From Hallerella sp963597395 (lineage in GTDB: Bacteria; Fibrobacterota; Fibrobacteria; Fibrobacterales; Fibrobacteraceae), in contig CAVBPX010000008.1 in the NCBI GenBank assembly GCA_963597395.1, positions 1-54,456 of the forward strand: a stretch of 54,456 bases of DNA. Direction: 5' to 3'. Positions 1-7,710 of the stretch are shown here, in pieces. The notes under the pieces are model-generated. The model saw only the letters and a program-made list of their open reading frames with translations. It searched no databases and was not told the origin of the DNA. Each line of letters begins with the position of its first letter. Position 1 is the first letter of the stretch. The position numbers and the translations under genes are program-made.

Positions 1-14
1 GCGGAATGGATTCT

Positions 15-55
15 ACCTGCCTGCCCGCAGCAGGCGGGCCTGTCGGCAGGCAGGT
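15..55. repeat. Extragenic GC-rich hairpin repeat
   Basis: A perfect 10-bp outer stem (15-24 with 46-55) encloses a 6-bp inner stem (23-28 with 34-39). It is followed by a small hairpin, GTGACA/TGTCAC at 85-90 and 96-101. The block lies just beyond the stop of the leftward DUF1846 gene, so it could end that transcript, although no T-run follows. It resembles the dispersed extragenic palindromes of many bacterial genomes; that comparison is from memory. Confidence 0.5.
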
Positions 56-116
56 CACTCCCTTCGGTCGCTCCAGAATGACATGTGACAAAAAATGTCA
101 CGGTCGGAGGAGGGCC

Positions 117-1601
117 TTATTCGTGGTAGAGCTTTGCCGTCTGATACTTGGGTGCGGTCGTGAGGTTTACGCGGAGCCTGCGGAACACATCGACGTCCAC
201 CTGGGCGAGAATGACGCTCGCATGGACTTCGGCGTGTTTCAGTTCGGGAAGTTTTTCGAGGGCGCGCTTTGCGTTGTCGTCGGTGAGGGCGCATATCGAA
301 AGGGCGACCAGAACCTCGTCCATGTGAAGTCGCGGGTTCTTGTGCCCGAGCTGTTTTGTCTTTAAAACCTGAATCGGCTCGATGACCGTGGGCGAGAGCA
401 GCTGCACCTCGTCCGGGAGCTTTGCCAAATGTTTCAGCGCATTTAAAAGCATCGACGAGCACGCTCCGAGGAGGGATGTCGTCTTGCCCGTGATAAGCGT
501 TCCGTCCGGAAGTTCGATTGCGACGGCGGGGCTCCCCGTCTCCTCGGCCTTCTTTTCGGCGACGACGGCTACCTTCCTGTCTTCGGGCCTTATGTGCGCC
601 TGTTCCATCACGAGCTTCAGCTTATAGACCTGATCCTCTTCGGCATGTCCCTTGCGAACCTGGCACATCGCGTTGTAGTAGCGCCGGATGATTTCCGCAT
701 TCGCCGCTTCGCAAACCGCACGGTCGTCGATGATGCAGTTCCCGGCCATGTTCACGCCCATGTCCGTCGGGGACTTGTAGGGAGACTCTCCCATGATGCG
801 GTGGAAAATCGCGTTCAGGACGGGGAACACTTCGACGTCGCGGTTGTAGTTTACCGTTGTTTTCCCGTAGGCTTCCAAATGGAACGGGTCTATCATATTC
901 ACGTCGTTCAGGTCCGCCGTGGCTGCCTCGTAGGCGAGGTTCACCGGATGCTTTAGCGGAATGTTCCAGATGGGGAACGTCTCGAACTTGGCATATCCGG
1001 CCTTTACGCCATGCTTGTTTTCGTGGTAGAGCTGCGAAAGGCAGACGGCCATCTTTCCGCTGCCCGGTCCGGGGGCGGTCACCACGACCAGCTCGCGTGA
1101 CGTTTTCACAAATTCGTTTTTGCCGTAGCCGTCGTCGCTTACAATCAATGGAATGTTCGCCGGGTAGCCTTCGATGGGGTAGTGCCGGTAAACCTTTAGC
1201 CCGAGGCCTTCGAGCTTCTTTTGGTAGGCGACCGCGCTTGCCTGGTTTTCGAAGCGGGTCAGCACGACGGAACTCACATAGAGACCATAATCGCGGAACG
1301 CGTCAATGAGCCGCAGAACGTCCATGTCGTAGGTGATGCCGAGGTCGCCGCGGACCTTGTTCTTTTCGATGTCGCCCGCGTGAATCGCGATGATGATTTC
1401 CGCCTTGTCCTTGAGCTTTTCGAGCATCCGGATTTTGCTGTCGGGAGCAAAGCCCGGAAGGACGCGCGAGGCGTGGAAGTCGTCAAAGAGCTTGCCGCCG
1501 AATTCCATATAGAGCTTGCCGCCGAACTTCGCAATGCGTTCCGCAATTTTTTCGGATTGCATCTTGAGGTAGGCGTCGTTGTCAAAACCGATTTTATACA
1601 T
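117..1601 (-). CDS. DUF1846 (UPF0371) family protein
   Basis: The 494-residue product matches the DUF1846 family along its whole length, including the N-terminal MYKIGFDNDAYLKMQSE, the stretch GDLGITYDMDVLRLID, the nucleotide-loop-like APGPGSGK near residue 190, and DMGVNMAGNCIIDD. The family's biochemical role is not settled; members fold as a Rossmann-like domain plus extra domains. An in-frame ATG exists at 1697, but homologues begin at MYKIGF, so 1601 is preferred. No Shine-Dalgarno is visible at 1601, which fits weak or leaderless starts seen elsewhere in the window. It is the last of three leftward genes spaced 90 bp or more apart. Confidence 0.9.
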   Translation of the reverse strand: MYKIGFDNDAYLKMQSEKIAERIAKFGGKLYMEFGGKLFDDFHASRVLPGFAPDSKIRMLEKLKDKAEIIIAIHAGDIEKNKVRGDLGITYDMDVLRLIDAFRDYGLYVSSVVLTRFENQASAVAYQKKLEGLGLKVYRHYPIEGYPANIPLIVSDDGYGKNEFVKTSRELVVVTAPGPGSGKMAVCLSQLYHENKHGVKAGYAKFETFPIWNIPLKHPVNLAYEAATADLNDVNMIDPFHLEAYGKTTVNYNRDVEVFPVLNAIFHRIMGESPYKSPTDMGVNMAGNCIIDDRAVCEAANAEIIRRYYNAMCQVRKGHAEEDQVYKLKLVMEQAHIRPEDRKVAVVAEKKAEETGSPAVAIELPDGTLITGKTTSLLGACSSMLLNALKHLAKLPDEVQLLSPTVIEPIQVLKTKQLGHKNPRLHMDEVLVALSICALTDDNAKRALEKLPELKHAEVHASVILAQVDVDVFRRLRVNLTTAPKYQTAKLYHE

Positions 1602-1693
1602 AGGGGAGGAACCTTTTTTTGATGGCAAAAATAGCAAATTGAAGGCGGCTTTTACAGGATTGGAATCAACGCTGCATTGATGGTAAATGCTTT

Positions 1694-2665
1694 TCATTCC
1701 AGGAACAGTTGCAGCACCCGGTTCGGAAAGAGCTTTTTGAGCTCCGCGTCGAGGCGTGTGTGAACTTCCCTGTAGCGGAAAATGTCAAAGGTTTTGTCGT
1801 CCTTCGGCGAGATTGTGACGTCGATTTCGTAGCTCGAGCCCACGTGAAAAAGCAACACGCGCTGCAGGCGAAAGTCCTTTCCGATGTTTTCGCGGACAAG
1901 TTTTTCGGTGCGGCTTCGGAGCGGTGCGTTTTGCGTCGTGCGGCCTATCAGCGAAAAGAAGGACCTCGAAACGAGCCGCACGGGCGATGGCAAAAGAAAG
2001 AGCGAAATGACGATGACGATCATCGAGTCGCCGATGTAGTTCAGAAAGGAAAGCGCGGAATCCGACGGAACCTTTGCCATGAGAATCAGCGCGATTCCCG
2101 TCCCGATGGTGACAAAGGTGTCCATGTAGGCCGAAACGGTTTCGGACTTGAGAATGGGACTTTCTCCGCGCGTCTTTTTTAGCTGGGCGCGGTAGTAAAA
2201 CCAGACGCCTCCACAAAAGAAGACCATCCCTATCGTATAGACGAGGAGCGGAACAAAATGCAAAGGCTCGGCGTCTCCTCCGTCCGACGTGCGAACGAAC
2301 TTCACGATGTTTCCCGCGCCTTCGAAAATCGCATACACGGTAATCGCAATCAGAAGGATTCCCTGTAACATCGCATAGACGTTCTCGACGCTGTAGATGC
2401 CGAACGGATATTCGTCGCTTGTCACGTCCCGCTTTCGGGTGATGCGGAGCGCGATGATAAAGCTCAGGGCCGAGACCGCGCAAAGACTCCCGTCGAGCGC
2501 AAGCGCGTAGGAGTTTGCAAAGAGGTAGCCGACAAATCCGCAAATTCCCATGAGAATGTTTATCCAGATGCCGACCTTCAGCGTGTGGATTTCTATCTGC
2601 TTGTAGCTTTCGCCCTCGGATTTCGCAAGGACCAGCCGCGGGAATCTTGTCTTGTTCTGCGCCAT
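1694..2665 (-). CDS. CDF-like cation efflux membrane protein, degenerate metal site
   Basis: A 323-residue membrane protein with about six hydrophobic segments and a soluble C-terminal domain of about 100 residues, the layout of cation diffusion facilitators. YPFGIYSVENV matches the loop after TM2, typically FPFGY-like. The usual metal-binding HxxxD pair is not intact: TM2 has DGSLCAVSA and TM5 has SETVSAYMDTF, so one or both histidines are missing. It may move a different ion or be a regulatory paralogue. The gene is leftward and starts 88 bp beyond the end of the GT2 gene. Family assignment is fairly sure; substrate is unknown. Confidence 0.75.
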   Translation of the reverse strand: MAQNKTRFPRLVLAKSEGESYKQIEIHTLKVGIWINILMGICGFVGYLFANSYALALDGSLCAVSALSFIIALRITRKRDVTSDEYPFGIYSVENVYAMLQGILLIAITVYAIFEGAGNIVKFVRTSDGGDAEPLHFVPLLVYTIGMVFFCGGVWFYYRAQLKKTRGESPILKSETVSAYMDTFVTIGTGIALILMAKVPSDSALSFLNYIGDSMIVIVISLFLLPSPVRLVSRSFFSLIGRTTQNAPLRSRTEKLVRENIGKDFRLQRVLLFHVGSSYEIDVTISPKDDKTFDIFRYREVHTRLDAELKKLFPNRVLQLFLE

Positions 2666-2753
2666 ATAAAAAATATACAGTCCGATTCGAAAATCAGGAC
2701 TGCATTATTTCGTGCAAGTTGGAATGTCTTGGCCCGCGGACCGATTCTTTTGA

Positions 2754-4304
2754 CTAGGTGCGGCTTTCGGCCGCTTTGGCGGCCGCTGCGCAAGCCTTCT
2801 TTTCGCTGTGGATGCTTGCGAGGTTTTCGAAGTACTGGATAAAGCTCAGCGCTCCGACGGCGAGGAATCCTATCGCGTAGAGGGCGAGGAACGGACCGAT
2901 GATGAACTTTTGCGCGCCGATGTAGGCGAGAAGGCCCACAACGCAATAGACGCCCACGGCCACTTCGAGAATGGCGAGGAAGGGGAACTTTTGTGCAAAG
3001 TGCGAATGCTTTTTACCGCCGGTCTTGGGCGTGCGGACAAAGGATCCCTGCTTGCCGAAAACGGCCGAGAACCAGGCGCGCGTGTTGCTTACGGCAATGC
3101 CCACGCCCATCGCCATCAGGACGGGGAGCGAAAGCATGCGGGTTTTCCAGCCGGTATATCCGGAGCAGCGCTGGGCCACAAAGTAAAGGGTCGAAGGCGC
3201 AATGGCCGCGAGGAAGATAAAGCAGAACGCCACGGTGAAAAGCCACGTCGGAAGCTTGGCCACGGGCTCATACCAGGCGAGAAGCGGGTAGGCGCAAAGC
3301 GCCGTAAAGAGCATGCAGGGGTGAATCGAGTAGTGGGTCGTGTGCAAAAAGGCGCCGAGCTTGACGCGGAACGGAACCTTGGCCTTGAACACGAGCGGCA
3401 GGTCCTTCATCGCGGTCTGGATGGAGCCCTTTGCCCACCGGAACTGTTGCGCCTTGAACGCGTTGATGTCGTCCGGAAGTTCTGCCGGGACAATCACGTC
3501 GAATACGAACTTCATCCGCCAACCGGCCAGCTGGCTCCGGTAGGAAAGGTCCATGTCCTCGGTGAGGGTATCGCCTTCCCAGCCGCCCGCGTCGAGAATC
3601 GCCTGCTTGCGCCAGACGCCCGCGGTGCCGTTGAAGTTCATAAACAGGTCGCCCCAGCTGCGGGCGGACTGCTCGACCACGAAGTGCCCGTCGATGCCGA
3701 TGGACTGGGCGAGCGTGAGACCGGATTCCGCGCGGTTTAGGTGTCCCCAGCGGCCCTGCACAAGTCCGACCTTCGGATCCATTACCATGTAGGGGACGGT
3801 CTTGAGGAGAAAGTCCTTTTGCGGGACGAAGTCCGCGTCGAAGATGGCGAGAAATTCGCCCCGTGCAATTTCCATGCCCGCCTTGAGAGCGCCGGCCTTG
3901 AAGTCCTGGCGGTTTGTGCGGTGGATGAGCTTGATGTCGTAGCCTTCGGCCTGCTTCTCGGCGACCTTGCGCTTCGTGACCTCGTAGCAGTCGTCCGTCG
4001 AATCGTCGAGAACCTGAATTTCGTGCTTGTCCTTCGGATAGTCGATGGCGCAGACGGCATCGATCAGGCGTTCGACGCAGTTCGCTTCGTTATATACCGG
4101 AAGCTGCGTGGTGACGACCGGGAGGTTTTCCATTTTATTGTCGCGGTAAAACTGGAGGAGGTTCTTTCTGTCCGAAAGGCGCACGCGGCGGCTGTTCTTC
4201 AGGAAAAGGTAGATGCTCCAGTAGCAATTGAAACCATAAACGACAAGACCAATTCCGGCGATGACGTAAACGACAAAAAGGATATCTAGAAGATATTGAG
4301 CCAT
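2754..4304 (-). CDS. Cellulose-synthase-like family 2 glycosyltransferase
   Basis: A 516-residue processive GT2. An N-terminal membrane helix (about residues 5-30) precedes a cytoplasmic catalytic domain with VLDDSTDD near 100, FDADF near 156, TEDMD near 250 and QQFRW near 286. These are the D, DxD, TED and QxxRW signature of polymerising beta-glycosyltransferases. Four to five membrane helices follow from about residue 320. No PilZ domain is visible, so unlike BcsA it should not be directly switched by c-di-GMP. It resembles plant CslA-type mannan or glucan synthases. It probably builds a beta-linked polysaccharide at the inner membrane from a nucleotide sugar; the sugar cannot be told from the sequence. 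Confidence 0.88.
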   Translation of the reverse strand: MAQYLLDILFVVYVIAGIGLVVYGFNCYWSIYLFLKNSRRVRLSDRKNLLQFYRDNKMENLPVVTTQLPVYNEANCVERLIDAVCAIDYPKDKHEIQVLDDSTDDCYEVTKRKVAEKQAEGYDIKLIHRTNRQDFKAGALKAGMEIARGEFLAIFDADFVPQKDFLLKTVPYMVMDPKVGLVQGRWGHLNRAESGLTLAQSIGIDGHFVVEQSARSWGDLFMNFNGTAGVWRKQAILDAGGWEGDTLTEDMDLSYRSQLAGWRMKFVFDVIVPAELPDDINAFKAQQFRWAKGSIQTAMKDLPLVFKAKVPFRVKLGAFLHTTHYSIHPCMLFTALCAYPLLAWYEPVAKLPTWLFTVAFCFIFLAAIAPSTLYFVAQRCSGYTGWKTRMLSLPVLMAMGVGIAVSNTRAWFSAVFGKQGSFVRTPKTGGKKHSHFAQKFPFLAILEVAVGVYCVVGLLAYIGAQKFIIGPFLALYAIGFLAVGALSFIQYFENLASIHSEKKACAAAAKAAESRT

Positions 4305-4368
4305 GTGATTAAAACCTTTTGCATTTTTATGCTTGGCGGCAAATATAGAAATGCAAACGGGATATTGC

Positions 4369-4374
4369 TATATT
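4369..4374 (+). promoter_or_regulatory. Putative -10/-7 element TATATT
   Basis: TATATT lies in the short AT-rich gap between divergent genes, 24 nt before the ATG at 4399. The same hexamer class precedes many genes in this window. No clear -35 is seen. The gap must also hold the promoter of the leftward GT2 gene. Confidence 0.35.
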
Positions 4375-4398
4375 CCTTTGCAGAATTTGTGTTGTTTT

Positions 4399-4944
4399 AT
4401 GGAAGAGAATCCCGAACAAAAGTCCCCGCTCGAACGCTGGTATGAGGCAAACCGGAACGATCCGGACCTCGAATTGTCGCTGCGGCTGCTTCTCGGGCAT
4501 GCGCTGGTGGGTATTTTTCGCCGTTCTCTCCCCGAATCCGCCGTTTTTTCGCCCGAAAAGGCGCTTTCCCTGGTCCAAAGGCTTCCGAAAGGCTCCGTCA
4601 CGCCTCAAATGGGGGACTGGATCTCGTCTCCCGGCCGGCATGCGCGCGAGCTGCTCCGCTTTTGTGAAAATTCCGGAAACGTTTCCCTTCCGCGCGGGCT
4701 TTTGGAAAAGCTCCTTTCCGCGGATGGAACGGTGGATCTCCGCGGCGTGGGCTGCCCCAAAAGCTCGGTCCGGGCGTGTCTCGTAATGCGCGGCCTTTCC
4801 GTGGGCGAAGAGGTCCTTTTCCTCGTCGATGACGGGGAACCCGTCGAAAACGTCCCCCGTGCGCTTCTGGAAGAGGGCGAAGAGGTCCTTTTCCGCGAAA
4901 AAAAATGCGATTATTGGAAAATTCGGGTACGCAAGGGCGCCTGA
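4399..4944 (+). CDS. Protein with C-terminal TusA-like domain
   Basis: A 181-residue protein. The first 110 residues match nothing I recognise. The last 70 (from about DLRGVGCPKSSVRACLVM) have the pattern of TusA/SirA sulfur-carrier domains: DLRG..CP at the first strand and a GEEVLFLVDD second strand. The canonical CPxP motif reads CPKS here, so the cysteine is kept but the proline is lost. TusA proteins pass persulfide sulfur in thiolation and molybdenum-cofactor pathways; whether this one does is inference. The ATG at 4399 is chosen because upstream codons in the frame lie before the promoter-like TATATT. It may form an operon with the next two genes. Confidence 0.65.
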   Translation: MEENPEQKSPLERWYEANRNDPDLELSLRLLLGHALVGIFRRSLPESAVFSPEKALSLVQRLPKGSVTPQMGDWISSPGRHARELLRFCENSGNVSLPRGLLEKLLSADGTVDLRGVGCPKSSVRACLVMRGLSVGEEVLFLVDDGEPVENVPRALLEEGEEVLFREKKCDYWKIRVRKGA

Positions 4945-4962
4945 ACAAAGTAGTTTATAAAC

Positions 4963-5559
4963 GTGACCCATCGGATCCAGATCATTGGAGACGAGTTGTT
5001 CGGCGTGGGCGGCGAGGCCGCCGACCTTTTTTCGGAACTGGTCCTTTGCGAGAATCCGTCCCGACCCGTACAGTTCGCCATCTCCGCCACGGTGCGCTAT
5101 CCCATTGCGACGGTGCAGGAGCGCGCCCCGTCCGACATTTTCGGAAAGCTCGCCGAACGGATAGTCCTTGGACTCGGGCTTCACGAAATGCGGATGCGTC
5201 CGAACCCCGAGGAAGTCTTTCTTTCCTACGAGTCCCTCGTTAGCGAGATTCTTTCGAAAACGGCCTCGGTCCTCTACCTTCTGACGATTCCGCGGGAGGC
5301 TTTCCCGGATCTTGCCTTCGAGGTGGAATCCTTTAACGCGCGCGTGCGCGCTCTTGATGACGGCGACCGCGTACACGTTCTCGACTTTGCGCGTCACGTG
5401 GAGGAGTTCGAGCGCGACCAGGTCTTGCGAGGCAAGTTCGCGCGGAGCCTTTACGATTCAAACGGCATGGCGACGTCCCTTTGCCATATGCTGCTTGGAC
5501 TTTTTATCGAACGAAGAATTTTTAACATCAAAAAGGAGCCCGAAAATGGACATGTCTGA
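4963..5559 (+). CDS. Hypothetical protein
   Basis: A 198-residue protein I do not recognise. It starts with GTG 18 bp after the preceding stop, and the N-terminus THRIQIIGDELFGVGG resembles a glycine-rich first strand and loop. The rest is mixed helix and strand with no signal peptide, membrane helix or cysteine cluster. It overlaps the following gene by 14 bp, so the two are probably translated together. Its position between a TusA-like protein and a zinc-ribbon protein suggests a shared but unknown task. Confidence 0.75.
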   Translation: MTHRIQIIGDELFGVGGEAADLFSELVLCENPSRPVQFAISATVRYPIATVQERAPSDIFGKLAERIVLGLGLHEMRMRPNPEEVFLSYESLVSEILSKTASVLYLLTIPREAFPDLAFEVESFNARVRALDDGDRVHVLDFARHVEEFERDQVLRGKFARSLYDSNGMATSLCHMLLGLFIERRIFNIKKEPENGHV

Positions 5560-5872
5560 CAAGTTCTATGCGAAGAATGCGGCCTCGGCCCGCGCCTGGG
5601 CCGAAACCGAAGAAAAAAAGCGCCCCGCCGCACGCAGGTCCTCGGAACCCAAGGTCGGCAAGTGCGAAAAGTGCGGAAAGGAAGGACCGCTTCGCATGTT
5701 CCGCTCCCGCGAAACGGACATCAAGGACGGCGCCGCGAGCTACGGACTGGTCGTCCACTATTACTGCGAGGAATGTTTTCCGAAGAGCCGCCGGGATACG
5801 CCGACCGAACCGCCCCCATCGGCTCGGCAGGTTAGGAACCTTCTCCGCGGCGCCAAAAAGAACCTGCGCTGA
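5546..5872 (+). CDS. Small zinc-ribbon protein
   Basis: A 108-residue protein with two CxxC pairs (CEKCGKEG near residue 37 and YYCEECF near residue 73) about 35 residues apart, the layout of a single zinc ribbon. The ends are basic and probably flexible. AAGGAG sits 8 nt before the ATG at 5546, inside the end of the preceding gene, which supports this start over alternatives further upstream. It may bind nucleic acid or protein. It ends 4 bp from the convergent sufD stop. Confidence 0.7.
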   Translation: MDMSDKFYAKNAASARAWAETEEKKRPAARRSSEPKVGKCEKCGKEGPLRMFRSRETDIKDGAASYGLVVHYYCEECFPKSRRDTPTEPPPSARQVRNLLRGAKKNLR

Positions 5873-5875
5873 GGA

Positions 5876-6952
5876 TTAGGCCCGGAAGTCGAGCGCAAAC
5901 GCCTTGTCGAGAACCGCTTCGAGGCGCTTTCTTCCGGCGGAAAACGGATGTTCCGAAATGACGTCCTTGGCGAATGCGCGGATGAGAAGATCTTCCGCGC
6001 GTTTTTTATCGATGCCGCGGCTTTCGAGGTAGAAGATGGATTCCCGGTCGAGAGCGCCGACCGTGTTTCCGTGGGAGCATGCGACGTCGTCGTGATAAAT
6101 TTTGAGCGTCGGCTTGACGAAAACTTTTGCGTCGTCCGAGAGAAGCATTGTGTTGACGAGCTCCGAGGAATCGGTGCCCGGGCAGTCCTTGCCGGCGGTG
6201 ACGCCTCCGTCATAGGCGACGTTTGAACTTCCGGAAAGAAGATTGCGTACAAATTGCCTGCTCTTGCAGCGGGGGGCGTTGTGCTGTACGCGGATAAAGT
6301 CGTATTCGCCCGTTTCGCCGCCGACGATTTGGAGCGAACGGTAGCCGAATTCCGCGCCTTCGCCGTCGAGGCTTGAAAGAACTTCTGAACGGCGGAGGGA
6401 AGATGTGCGGTTTAAATCGAGGATGTGGACCTTGGCGTTTTTCTTTGCGCGGATGCGGACCGTGCGGAACTTCATTTCGGATGCGTGCCCCTCTTCTGTC
6501 GAAAAAAGTTCGAGCTCCGCATTTTCGCCGACAAAAAAGTCCAGGCGCTCCGCGGAAATTTCGCGGTCGATTTTGTTCTCGAGAATTTCGAGGGAAACCT
6601 TTGCGCCGTCGCCGATGCGAAAAACGGTGTGCGAAAATTCGTCGTGGGCCTTGAGAATGCCGCTTTCCGAGCTTCCTTCCGGGACGCTCTTTACAAAGGG
6701 CCTTGCGCCCATGGCGACGGGGAGAAGTGCGGAAAGGCTCGTTTCGCTTTCGATTGAAAAGTCTTTTTCGGAAAGACCGGCCGCTTCGAGGAGTTTTGAA
6801 AAGCCCGAAGCTTCGACATGTTCGGAACCGTCCCTGATAAAGTCGAGAGCCTTGACCTTTGAAAGACGCTCGACGGGGTAGCGGAGCCAGTCTTCCGACT
6901 TTCGTGTCGGAAGACCTATTTCGCAGATTTTTTCAAGCGCTTTCTTTTGCAT
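5876..6952 (-). CDS. sufD: Fe-S cluster assembly protein SufD
   Basis: A 358-residue SufB/SufD-family scaffold subunit. The core signature is intact: VKPTLKIYHDDVACSHGNTVGALD, then IFYLESRGI and a helical tail. SufD joins SufB and SufC in the SufBC2D complex that builds iron-sulfur clusters in the cytoplasm. It is somewhat shorter than the E. coli protein (about 420 residues), mostly in the variable N-terminal part. Its ATG overlaps the sufC stop (TAATG), so translation is coupled. No sufB lies in this operon. Confidence 0.93.
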   Translation of the reverse strand: MQKKALEKICEIGLPTRKSEDWLRYPVERLSKVKALDFIRDGSEHVEASGFSKLLEAAGLSEKDFSIESETSLSALLPVAMGARPFVKSVPEGSSESGILKAHDEFSHTVFRIGDGAKVSLEILENKIDREISAERLDFFVGENAELELFSTEEGHASEMKFRTVRIRAKKNAKVHILDLNRTSSLRRSEVLSSLDGEGAEFGYRSLQIVGGETGEYDFIRVQHNAPRCKSRQFVRNLLSGSSNVAYDGGVTAGKDCPGTDSSELVNTMLLSDDAKVFVKPTLKIYHDDVACSHGNTVGALDRESIFYLESRGIDKKRAEDLLIRAFAKDVISEHPFSAGRKRLEAVLDKAFALDFRA

Positions 6953-7698
6953 TAGGCGCCCTCGATCCAGTCGTAGCCGTCGCTTTCGAGCTTTCGGGCG
7001 AGGTCCGCGCCGCCGGTGAGAAGAATCTTTCCGTGCATCAGGACGTGTACAAAGTCCGGTTTGACGTATTCGAGAAGCCGCTCGTAGTGCGTGACTAGGA
7101 TGATGGCGTGCGAGGCGTCATGAATGCGGTTGATGCCGTTCGAGACGATGCGGAGCGCGTCGATGTCGAGACCCGAGTCCGTTTCGTCGAGGAAGGAGTA
7201 TTTGGGCGAGAGCATCGCCATTTGCAAAATCTCGTTCCGCTTTTTTTCGCCGCCCGAAAATCCGTCGTTCAGGCCGCGCGTGCGGTAGCGGTCGTCCATT
7301 TCAAGAAGCTCCATGTTCTTTTCGAGAAGGGTGCGGAACTCTTCGTCGGAAACGGGCCCCTGCTTGAGGTAGGCGCGCTTGGAATCAAGCGCCATGCGCA
7401 AAAATTCGACGTTCGGGACGCCGGGAATCTCTATCGGGTATTGCGTGCTTGCGAAAAAGCCTTCGTTTGCCCGTTCGCTCGGATCGAGTTCGAGGAGGTT
7501 CTTTCCGTCGAGTTCGATGGTGCCCTCGGTGACCTTGTATTCCGGATGCCCGCTGATGACTTTCGAAAGGGTGCTTTTGCCGGATCCGTTGACTCCCATG
7601 ATGGCGTGGATTTCTCCGGGGTTGACATCGAGATTTATGCCGTTCAGGATGGGTGTCCCGTCGAGGAGGCTTGCCTTGAGATTCTTGATAGAGAGCAT
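6952..7698 (-). CDS. sufC: Fe-S cluster assembly ATPase SufC
   Basis: A 248-residue ABC-type ATPase. Walker A is GVNGSGKST near residue 36, the signature is FSGGEKKRNEI near 144, and Walker B with D-loop is SFLDETDSGLD near 168. These match SufC, which powers conformational changes of the SufBCD scaffold. The gene lies 12 bp downstream of dnaG and overlaps sufD, so the three are probably co-transcribed leftward. Full length, no anomalies. Confidence 0.95.
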   Translation of the reverse strand: MLSIKNLKASLLDGTPILNGINLDVNPGEIHAIMGVNGSGKSTLSKVISGHPEYKVTEGTIELDGKNLLELDPSERANEGFFASTQYPIEIPGVPNVEFLRMALDSKRAYLKQGPVSDEEFRTLLEKNMELLEMDDRYRTRGLNDGFSGGEKKRNEILQMAMLSPKYSFLDETDSGLDIDALRIVSNGINRIHDASHAIILVTHYERLLEYVKPDFVHVLMHGKILLTGGADLARKLESDGYDWIEGA

Positions 7699-7710
7699 AG
7701 TGGCCCCAAT

